7,060 nt of DNA, taken from contig RGVM01000131.1 in NCBI GenBank assembly GCA_010027295.1, forward strand, positions 1 through 7,060, in the 5' to 3' direction. This stretch comes from Chitinophagia bacterium (lineage in GTDB: Bacteria; Bacteroidota; Bacteroidia; Chitinophagales; Chitinophagaceae). The notes beneath the pieces were generated by a model, which worked only from the letters and a program-made list of their open reading frames with translations, ran no database searches and was not told the origin of the DNA. Each line of letters starts with the position of its first letter. Position 1 is the first letter of the stretch. Below, one piece after another: positions 1 through 5,547 of the stretch. A program made the position numbers and the translations under genes.

Positions 1-778
1 GCACCTCGCGCGCCATGGCATGGGGGATGACATCCACGTTGCCCGTCTTGAGGGCCGGCTTGACGAGGACGGAGGATGCGGAGAAGTCGCCATAGACGGT
101 ACATCCGCGGTTGCACTGCGAGCAGTAGAAGCACTGGCCGCGCTCGTCGTTGATGGCCTTGGTGAGGATGGAGAGTCGGGAGGGGATGACGGGAACGCCC
201 GTCTTGCGGCCGGCGTCGCGGATCATGAGTTCGTGGAGGCGCGGCTTGGGTGGCGGCAGGAATATGCCGTCGGGGTCGTTCTCGAGACCCTCGTTGGAGC
301 CGAATACGCCGATCAGCCTGTCGATGCGGTCGTAGAAAGGTTTTATGTCATCGTATCCGATGGGCCAGTCATCGCCGAGGCCGTCGATACTGCGGCGCTT
401 GAAATCCTTGGGCCCGAAGCGGAGGGAGATGCGGCCCCAGTGGTTGGTGCGTCCGCCGAGCATGCGCGCGCGCCACCAGTCCCATTTGGTGCCGTTCTTG
501 GTGGTGTAGGGCTCTCCGTCTATCTGCCATCCCCAGTAGCTCGCGTCGAAGTCGCCGAAGGGGCGGAAGCGCGTACTGGCACCGCGTCGGGGGGAGTCCC
601 AGGGGTTCTTGAGCTGTGTGACGTTCTTCGCGGGGTCGTACATGGGGCCGGCTTCGAGGAGGCACACCTTCAGGCCGGCATTTGCAAGGACGTAGGCGGC
701 CATGCCGCCGCCTGCCCCGGATCCCACGATGATGGCATCGTACTGCTTCGACTGTTTCTTGACTGAGAAGTCGGGCAT
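1..778 (-). CDS. GMC-family FAD-dependent oxidoreductase, N-terminal part (gene runs off the left edge)
   Basis: This is the first 259 codons of a flavoprotein dehydrogenase of the glucose-methanol-choline (GMC) family, which oxidises an alcohol or sugar hydroxyl using FAD. Residues 14-42 form a Rossmann dinucleotide-binding fold: DAIIVGSGAGGG, then LLEAG, whose acidic residue (E42) would bind the ribose of FAD. Residues 105-115 (RMLGGRTNHWG) match the second FAD-contacting GMC motif. Residues 216-226 read CFYCSQCNRGC, four cysteines spaced CX2CX2CX3C, typical of a bacterial subfamily of these enzymes and possibly an iron-sulfur site. No signal peptide or membrane segment is visible. The catalytic His/Asn region lies in the missing C-terminal half, so the substrate cannot be inferred. 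The ATG at 778 is chosen because the Rossmann strand starts about 13 residues later; no Shine-Dalgarno sequence precedes it. It lies 107 bases downstream of the Gcr-like gene on the same strand, so co-transcription is plausible. Confidence 0.9.
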   Translation of the reverse strand, partial: MPDFSVKKQSKQYDAIIVGSGAGGGMAAYVLANAGLKVCLLEAGPMYDPAKNVTQLKNPWDSPRRGASTRFRPFGDFDASYWGWQIDGEPYTTKNGTKWDWWRARMLGGRTNHWGRISLRFGPKDFKRRSIDGLGDDWPIGYDDIKPFYDRIDRLIGVFGSNEGLENDPDGIFLPPPKPRLHELMIRDAGRKTGVPVIPSRLSILTKAINDERGQCFYCSQCNRGCTVYGDFSASSVLVKPALKTGNVDVIPHAMAREV

Positions 779-885
779 TCTCAATGGGGTTTGTAGGGTG
801 ATGTTGAGAGGTCAAGGTATGGAAAAAGGGTGGAACGCCGATGGGCTGTGGAGGTTCGCATGCGATATCCGGGTGGGGCGCTTGT
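779..885 (-). other. Spacer between the Gcr-like gene and the GMC gene
   Basis: A 107-base gap between two genes read leftward. It contains a perfect 10-base palindrome, TCGCATGCGA, at 856-865. I see no T-tailed hairpin that would end transcription of the upstream gene, and no strong promoter. On the minus strand ATACCTTGA (812-820) only loosely resembles the Bacteroidota -7 element (TAnnTTTG). The simplest reading is read-through from the upstream gene. Confidence 0.4.
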
Positions 886-2907
886 TCAGGGGCCTGACGG
901 CGGCCTGACGAAGTCGAGGGGGCGCCTCAGGAATTCCCTTCCGAGGTGTCGCAGGAGCCTCGGTAGGTCCTGTAGGTGCAGGCCACGGGAGCGCAGTGCG
1001 ACGTAGAAGGCCAGTGAGAAGCTGACCATGAAGTTCAGGAATCCGATGGCGAGGACGCCGAGCAGTACCGCGATGAGGTACCCCCTGGGTACGGCCTCCC
1101 ATCCGAGTCCATAGAGGCCGATGGACAGATTGCCTGCGGAGATGGTAATATGGCGGATGTCGAAGGGTATGCCGAAGAAGCGGCCCAGCATGCCTGCCAT
1201 GCCGAGCATGAAGCCTAGGGTGACGCTGCCTGCCAGGGCTCCGGCGTGTTCGTCCATGAATTGCGAAAGGCGCCGGAGCGTGCGGTGGCTGAATCTTCCT
1301 GTCAGACCGGGGTGCTGTTTGATTCGTTCGGAGATGCGGCCGTAGCGCATTCGGTTCTGGACATAGCCGGCGAAGAGTCCGCTCAGGAACAGGCACACAC
1401 CCGTATTGCAGGCATAGAGGAGGGCCATGCTCTCGAAAGGGTGCTGGTCGGCCAGCAGCGCAAGGGCCTTCTCCCCGCTTGCCAGGGGCGTGCCCGTAAG
1501 CCGGTCCCAGGCGGCCGCCAGCAGCCAGGTGCAGGGGAAGACGACCATGAGGTTGCCGGTGAAGGAGGCGAACTGGCTGCGGGACACCCGCACGAGGTTG
1601 GCAACGAGGGTTTCGGAGGGATCGGATGAGTGCGCTTTCCGGAGGTCGATGGAGCCCGCCACTGCATTGGCCGTGTAGGCAGGCTGCTTGGTGGCGAGGG
1701 TGGAGCCCGTCCTGTCGATGGCCACGAAGCCCATGCTGTAGTTCAGGCTGTAGGCGAAGCCCTGCCAGAAGGGAGCCAGAGCGAGGCGCGAGAGGAGGTT
1801 CTTGCCCAGCGCCACGAAACTGATGATCAAACCGCCCTTCATGGCGCTTCCGAGCATGGAGAGGTATTCGCGGCGGGTGGTGGTTATGTAACTGTCTCCC
1901 CGGCGGCCCTTGTGCTCGGCGATCTGGTAGGCGAGCTGTCCGACGGCCTGTGAGAGCAGGGCTCGGATGCTGTCGCGCGTCTTCTCATTACGCACCACAC
2001 TGATGAAATGGTCGGCCATGAGGAGGGTGTCGACATGCCCGCGTCCATCGACCGTGTCGAGGAGGAGCCCCATCCTTTCGAGTATCTTCTCGGCCTGAAA
2101 CAGCAGGTAGGTCTGTTCGAGGCCGGCCCCCCTTTCCGGGATGAGGCTCCGGACATGGAAGATGGCGTCGGAGCAGCCGGAAAGGGTGCGCCTCAATGCG
2201 TCGGCAGCAGGGCCGGGATCCGCATTCTGACCGGCACGGTGGGCCTCCAGGAATTCTGAGAGCCTCGACTGCTGCGTAAGGAAGGGGCTCTCAGAGGGAT
2301 TGGAGCCGAAAGGAAGGGAGCGGCTGAACTCTGGCTCGCAGCCGAGATGCGCCAGCCTGACGGAAAGGATACCAAGGGCCTGCCACACCTGACGGGCGAC
2401 CGACCGTCTCGTGACGCCGGTCCCCATACGGATGCGGGCGAAGAAGTCGGCCCAGGCTTCCCGACCAGCTCCGGAGACCCAGCGATGGTCGTCAGGGCGT
2501 GGGAGAAGCCTGGCGAGGACGTCGCGCAGGTCGCGCTCAGAACGCAGCGGCGGTAACATCTTGTGCCGAAGCCGGGCGAAGAGCTCCTTGCCCAGGCTCG
2601 CCGAAGGAGCCATGCCGCTCTCCGTGAGCATGGGTACCAGTTCTGCATCCTGCAGTAGCCGGACAATAGACAGGCTCACCTTATCGGCGAAGGCCGGGTC
2701 GGCATCCATAAGGGCTGTCAGCGAATCGAAACCGTCACGGAGGTCCCCCCCGCCCGGCACCTTCGGGCGCAGGGAGGCGAAGACCTCGCCGAGGAAGTCC
2801 TGTGCGGCAGGGGCTTCCTGGCGGAGCGGCTCATTTTCGGCGTGGGCTTCCGCCGGCCATGTTTCCCTCGAGTGCGTCATGTTCGGTCGGCCATGAAAAT
2901 ACGACAT
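886..2907 (-). CDS. Putative 'site-specific recombinase' Gcr-type polytopic membrane protein (COG4389/SpecificRecomb-like)
   Basis: About 673 residues, resembling the family annotated as site-specific recombinase Gcr (COG4389, Pfam SpecificRecomb). The first ~350 residues are soluble and helical. The C-terminal half carries about six hydrophobic segments, roughly at 357-376, 381-398, 450-466, 492-514, 559-578 and 609-638. Motifs I associate with the family are SYITTTRREYLSMLGSA (near 339), TLATKQPAYTA (403-413) and FDIRHITISAGNLSIGLYG (582-600). I see no serine- or tyrosine-recombinase catalytic motif, so the name should be taken as historical; the real role is unknown and is probably at the inner membrane. 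The open frame extends to a TTG at 2928. The first ATG is at 2907 and a second at 2880 (MTHSRETW); the latter fits better if the promoter-like box at 2895-2905 is real. The length is close to what I recall for the family and no frame break is seen. The gene is divergent from the glycan operon. Confidence 0.8.
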   Translation of the reverse strand: MSYFHGRPNMTHSRETWPAEAHAENEPLRQEAPAAQDFLGEVFASLRPKVPGGGDLRDGFDSLTALMDADPAFADKVSLSIVRLLQDAELVPMLTESGMAPSASLGKELFARLRHKMLPPLRSERDLRDVLARLLPRPDDHRWVSGAGREAWADFFARIRMGTGVTRRSVARQVWQALGILSVRLAHLGCEPEFSRSLPFGSNPSESPFLTQQSRLSEFLEAHRAGQNADPGPAADALRRTLSGCSDAIFHVRSLIPERGAGLEQTYLLFQAEKILERMGLLLDTVDGRGHVDTLLMADHFISVVRNEKTRDSIRALLSQAVGQLAYQIAEHKGRRGDSYITTTRREYLSMLGSAMKGGLIISFVALGKNLLSRLALAPFWQGFAYSLNYSMGFVAIDRTGSTLATKQPAYTANAVAGSIDLRKAHSSDPSETLVANLVRVSRSQFASFTGNLMVVFPCTWLLAAAWDRLTGTPLASGEKALALLADQHPFESMALLYACNTGVCLFLSGLFAGYVQNRMRYGRISERIKQHPGLTGRFSHRTLRRLSQFMDEHAGALAGSVTLGFMLGMAGMLGRFFGIPFDIRHITISAGNLSIGLYGLGWEAVPRGYLIAVLLGVLAIGFLNFMVSFSLAFYVALRSRGLHLQDLPRLLRHLGREFLRRPLDFVRPPSGP
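891..910. repeat. Short tandem repeat (GGCCTGACG twice, 11-base period)
   Basis: GGCCTGACG occurs at 891-899 and again at 902-910, separated by GC. It lies in the last codons of the Gcr-like gene, where it encodes the RPPSGP tail. Only two copies are present, so it may be chance or a small slippage duplication. Confidence 0.35.
2895..2905 (-). promoter_or_regulatory. Candidate leftward promoter element
   Basis: On the minus strand this reads GTCGTATTTTC, just upstream of the ATG at 2880. A similar string, GTAGTATTTTTC, lies on the plus strand at 3176-3187, upstream of the divergent operon. Both loosely resemble the AT-rich -7 element of Bacteroidota promoters, but neither has a convincing partner element at the expected distance. 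If this one works, the Gcr-like protein would start at 2880 with a very short leader. Confidence 0.2.
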
Positions 2908-2963
2908 GCGCCCGACTACGACGAGCAAGCGTCAAGGCTCGCAGAAGCCCGCTTCAAAAGGGA

Positions 2964-2985
2964 GGGCGGCGTGGAAACGCCGCCC
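2964..2985 (-). terminator. Perfect GC-rich hairpin, possible leftward terminator or attenuator
   Basis: GGGCGGCGT (2964-2972) pairs perfectly with ACGCCGCCC (2977-2985) around a four-base loop, giving a 9-bp stem of which eight pairs are G-C. On the minus strand it is followed by TCCCTTTTG, a weak T-tract; on the plus strand no T-tract follows. It would therefore act, if at all, as a leftward terminator or attenuator. No leftward gene lies to its right, so it may sit in the leader of the Gcr-like gene or end an unseen short transcript. The structure is certain; its role is not. Confidence 0.4.
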
Positions 2986-3032
2986 GTGCATACAAAAACA
3001 ACTCAAAGAGAAAAAAATGTGTGGCAGAGGTT

Positions 3033-3179
3033 ATGCTCGAGGGGCCTGCCATCCGGCGGACGAGAGGTACGCATGTCGAAGTACGTCAAGTTGCGTGGGA
3101 AGGCGAATACATTTTGATGTCAACGGCGGCAGACGAGCAATGGATCAGAGGGGCTCTTCCATTAACAGATCCTGTGTAG
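3033..3179 (+). CDS. Doubtful small open frame, 48 codons
   Basis: An ATG frame ending at TAG 3177-3179. It encodes a 48-residue hydrophilic peptide containing VEVRQVAWEGEYILM and ending LPLTDPV. I do not recognise it. AGAGG lies only two bases before the ATG, too close for a normal ribosome binding site; a GTG at 3021 would add four residues. Third codon positions are much less GC-rich than in neighbouring genes, which argues against coding. It could be a remnant of a lost gene or chance. Confidence 0.12.
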   Translation: MLEGPAIRRTRGTHVEVRQVAWEGEYILMSTAADEQWIRGALPLTDPV

Positions 3180-3187
3180 TATTTTTC
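3176..3187 (+). promoter_or_regulatory. Candidate promoter of the glycan operon
   Basis: GTAGTATTTTTC contains TAGTAT (3177-3182), a fair -10-like hexamer. No good -35 element lies 16-18 bases upstream. Transcription from here would begin near 3188-3192 and give a leader of about 70 bases that includes the hairpin at 3202-3229. A second AT-rich candidate, TACATTTTG, lies at about 3108-3116 and is close to the Bacteroidota TAnnTTTG element. Confidence 0.25.
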
Positions 3188-3201
3188 GGGCTTCCGGATT
3201 T

Positions 3202-3229
3202 CGGCCCGGAGCCAGTGCTCCGAAGGCCG
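3202..3229 (+). promoter_or_regulatory. Strong hairpin in the leader of glycosyltransferase 1
   Basis: CGGCC-CGGAGC (3202-3212) pairs with GCTCCG (3217-3222) and GGCCG (3225-3229) around a CAGT loop, with a two-base AA bulge: an 11-bp stem. An alternative outer pairing exists between TTCGG (3200-3204) and CCGAA (3233-3237), which would compete with the lower stem. No T-tract follows, so it is not a classical terminator. It ends 29 bases before the start codon and could affect mRNA stability, translation, or anti-termination of a long glycan operon. Confidence 0.4.
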
Positions 3230-3258
3230 GGACCGAACCGGACAAGAGACCGCCATAC

Positions 3259-4422
3259 ATGGAAGCAGTAAGGATCCTCATCGTCAGTAGTGAATATCCT
3301 CCGGGACCCGGCGGGATCGGCTTCCACGCCTACTCCCTCGCGTCAGCCCTACATCGGGAGGGCTGCAGGGTCGCCGTCCTCTGCAATGCCGATTACGCCG
3401 AACCGGCCCTCGTGAAGGAGTTCGATGTGGGCGAACCCTACCCTATACGCCGTTTCGGGAGGAGAAAGGGCCTGACCGTGCTGATGCGCTGCCGCGATCT
3501 GTCCAGATCCATTTCGGACTTCAGGCCCAAACACGTCATCGTCACCGGCCGGTTCCCTATCTGGATGATGCCCCTGATGCTGATAAATCGTGTCAGGCCC
3601 GTCCGGCATGTCATCATCCACGGGCATGAGACCATCATGGGATCATCCTTCGCCCGGAGGCTGACCTCGTTCACACTGCGTTTCTGCAACATACTCTACC
3701 CCGTCTCCCATTTTTCGGCTGGCAATTTGCCTCAGCGCATCGTGCAGCGCCGGCCTGTGCACGTAATCCCCAACGGCATCGACCTGCATGCGCTCTCAAG
3801 ATATCCCACAGACGATGTACACGGCAGGCTCGAGGGGTCTCCGGTCCTCCTGACCGTGGGACATACTTCGCCCCGAAAGGGCCAGCACCGGGTGATACGG
3901 GCGCTTCCCGCCCTGCGGCGGAAGTTCCCGGATGCTCGCTACCACATGATAGGGCGCGACATCAACAACAAGGGACTGGAGGCGCTGGCGAGGGAACTCG
4001 GGGTTCATGACATGATCAGGTTCCATACACCCGTTTTCCCCCACGAGAACCTGGGGCTGTACTATTCTTCCGCAGACGTGTTCATGCTGCTCAGCGAGAA
4101 CCAGCCCAACGGCGACGTGGAGGGCTTCGGCATCGTGGCGCTGGAGGCCAACTACTTCGGGACTCCCGTCGTGGGCGCGAAAGACTGCGGCGTAGAGGAC
4201 GCCGTATCGCACGGCAACTCGGGCTGCCTGGTGGACGGCGACGACGCCGAAGAGATCACGGATGCGGTTGAATTTCTGATGGAACACAAGGAGACTCGGG
4301 AGGTCGCAAAGAACAACGATAGACAGGACGAGACATGGTTAGGTCAAACAAGGCAGGTATGCGCAAGCTGGTGGTGGTGTCACACACTCCCCACCAGACA
4401 GGTCCTGACGGGCATCCCGTAG
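3259..4422 (+). CDS. GT4-like glycosyltransferase 1 (GT-B fold), abnormal C-terminus
   Basis: A cytoplasmic glycosyltransferase that would move a sugar from a nucleotide-sugar donor to a growing surface glycan. The start has the glycine-rich loop SSEYPPGPGGIG (10-21). Residues 121-124 are HGHE. IPNGID (170-175) opens the C-terminal Rossmann domain, followed by VGHTSPRKGQ (200-209). EGFGIVALEA (288-297) gives the E-X7-E donor-binding motif (E288, E296). The family-like sequence stops near residue 353 (base 4317). The last 34 residues, rich in Trp and Cys, are unlike a GT4 end and overlap the start of the next gene by 88 bases in another frame. The usual closing helix of about 20 residues is missing. 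A stop at 4320-4322 in the -1 frame would end the protein 12 bases before the next ATG, so a one-base loss is possible. Donor and acceptor cannot be told. First gene of the rightward operon. Confidence 0.85.
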   Translation: MEAVRILIVSSEYPPGPGGIGFHAYSLASALHREGCRVAVLCNADYAEPALVKEFDVGEPYPIRRFGRRKGLTVLMRCRDLSRSISDFRPKHVIVTGRFPIWMMPLMLINRVRPVRHVIIHGHETIMGSSFARRLTSFTLRFCNILYPVSHFSAGNLPQRIVQRRPVHVIPNGIDLHALSRYPTDDVHGRLEGSPVLLTVGHTSPRKGQHRVIRALPALRRKFPDARYHMIGRDINNKGLEALARELGVHDMIRFHTPVFPHENLGLYYSSADVFMLLSENQPNGDVEGFGIVALEANYFGTPVVGAKDCGVEDAVSHGNSGCLVDGDDAEEITDAVEFLMEHKETREVAKNNDRQDETWLGQTRQVCASWWWCHTLPTRQVLTGIP

Positions 4423-5516
4423 GATGGGGCCCGACCGTCCGCGAGCTCGACTTTATTGCCGATGCCTGGCAGGAGGTTGTGCATGTCGCCTGTCTGGAAG
4501 AGGGCCCCGCCCCCAAGAGTTCGCTCCCCTACACGCGCGGCAACATACGCCTAGAACCCATACCAGTCTTCGGGGGCAAGAGCCTTCGCGAAAAGCTGGG
4601 CATCCTGGCGAAGGCCCCCCGTATCCTCCGCACCGTGCGGGATGCACTGGAGGGCGCTACCGAGGTACAGGTGCGGGTTCCGATGGGTATCGGGCTGTTC
4701 CTGCTCCCTTGGTTCGCACTCAGGCGGAGGGAGTACCATTTATGGGTCAAATACGCGAACAACTGGGGCCAGCATCGTCCGCCGAGGGGCTATGCGCTGC
4801 AGCGCAGGTTCCTGCGTTGCGATTTCCTGGGATGCCCGGTGACCATCAACGGCAGCTGGCCCGGACAGCCGTCTCACTGTCTGTCCTTCGAGAATCCCTG
4901 CCTTTTTGAGGAGGATGTGTCGGCGGGCGCCCTCACGGCAGCCCGCAAACCCTTCCACCCCCCATACAAGCTGGCCTTCACCGGAAGGCTGGAGGACGAC
5001 AAGGGCGTCAGCCGCATCCTCGATGCGCTGGACAGCATCGGCCCCGATTGGATCGAGCGTGTCGACTTCATAGGAGACGGTCCCGGTGCGTCCCTTCTGC
5101 AGGCCTCTGCGGCCCGCCACGGCGACCGTGTCCGCTTCCACGGCTTTCGGGAAGCGGCCTTCGTACATGAAGTGCTCTCAACCGCCCATTTCTTCCTCCT
5201 GCCCACGACGGCATCGGAGGGATTCCCGAAGGTCGTGGCGGAAGCCGGCTGCCATGGGTGCATCCCTATCGTGTCTGATGTGAGCAGCATTCCACACTAT
5301 GTGCAGGACGGTGGGAATGGCTTCCTGTGGAGGACAGCCTCCTCAGAATCATTCACCAAAGTCCTCACCCGGGCACTTCAAACACCGGGCGATCGGCTCG
5401 GCGCCATCGCAAGGGAGGCGAACCGGCTCGCAGCGCTCTTCACCATGGAAAGATACCTTCGACGCCTGAAGGAAGAGGTATTCACTTACGACCCTTACCA
5501 GAAGGGACGAACCTGA
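4335..5516 (+). CDS. GT4-like glycosyltransferase 2, Bacteroidota glycan-cluster type
   Basis: A 393-residue predicted GT-B glycosyltransferase, likely cytoplasmic and acting on a lipid-linked glycan. The N-terminal half carries SHTPH (16-20), VGWGPTVRELD (29-39), VQVRVPMGIG (111-120), WVKYANNWGQ (137-146), TINGSW (170-175) and SFENPC (184-189), a set I recognise from Bacteroidota capsule or exopolysaccharide clusters. The C-terminal half has FTGRLEDDKGV (215-225), FIGDGPG (245-251) and SEGFPKVVAEAG (294-305), an E-X7-E motif with E295 and E303. The protein looks complete, with the closing helix present. Start: ATG at 4335 or ATG at 4359 (MRKLVVVSH); the second puts the first beta strand directly at the N-terminus and shortens the overlap with glycosyltransferase 1 to 64 bases. 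No Shine-Dalgarno sequence is clear at either. The asnB-like gene follows after 31 bases. Sugar specificity is unknown. Confidence 0.9.
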   Translation: MVRSNKAGMRKLVVVSHTPHQTGPDGHPVGWGPTVRELDFIADAWQEVVHVACLEEGPAPKSSLPYTRGNIRLEPIPVFGGKSLREKLGILAKAPRILRTVRDALEGATEVQVRVPMGIGLFLLPWFALRRREYHLWVKYANNWGQHRPPRGYALQRRFLRCDFLGCPVTINGSWPGQPSHCLSFENPCLFEEDVSAGALTAARKPFHPPYKLAFTGRLEDDKGVSRILDALDSIGPDWIERVDFIGDGPGASLLQASAARHGDRVRFHGFREAAFVHEVLSTAHFFLLPTTASEGFPKVVAEAGCHGCIPIVSDVSSIPHYVQDGGNGFLWRTASSESFTKVLTRALQTPGDRLGAIAREANRLAALFTMERYLRRLKEEVFTYDPYQKGRT

Positions 5517-5547
5517 CAGACGGACAGACCCTTCAAACCAACCAGAC

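Larger units (their letters stand above)
2908..3258. other. Divergent intergenic region, about 350 bases
   Basis: This region separates the leftward Gcr-like gene from the rightward glycan operon and should hold the promoters of both. It contains a perfect 9-bp hairpin at 2964-2985, an A-rich stretch at about 2991-3017, and a second strong hairpin at 3202-3229 just before glycosyltransferase 1. Its middle (about 2990-3190) is visibly less GC-rich than the flanking genes. Several short open frames cross it, none with recognisable protein features. I see no tRNA, known riboswitch or insertion-sequence end. Confidence 0.6.

Noticed and set aside
20..766. Long plus-strand open frame of 248 codons opposite the GMC gene
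   Set aside because: It is antisense to a clearly conserved GMC oxidoreductase and its Ala/Gly/Val-rich translation has no recognisable domain; a high-GC shadow frame.
856..865. Palindrome TCGCATGCGA as an operator
   Set aside because: A single 10-base palindrome in GC-rich DNA is not enough to claim a binding site; it is only noted in the spacer entry.
812..1396. Minus-strand frame of 194 codons rich in Arg and Pro
   Set aside because: It lies in another frame of the Gcr-like gene, has shadow-type composition and no domain.
886..3258. Invertible promoter or phase-variation switch at the glycan locus, suggested by the recombinase annotation
   Set aside because: I found no pair of inverted repeats flanking a promoter segment, and the protein lacks visible recombinase active-site motifs.
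2906..3271. Plus-strand frame of 121 codons spanning the divergent spacer, with an internal MCGRG start resembling an amidotransferase N-terminus
   Set aside because: The resemblance ends after a few residues; the rest is Arg-rich with no glutaminase motifs, and it runs through two hairpins and into glycosyltransferase 1.
3796..4287. Minus-strand frame of 163 codons opposite glycosyltransferase 1
   Set aside because: It is antisense to the conserved C-terminal donor-binding domain and has no recognisable features.
4424..4909. Plus-strand frame of 161 codons inside glycosyltransferase 2
   Set aside because: It overlaps a well-supported gene and its translation is low-complexity Arg/Gly/Pro-rich.
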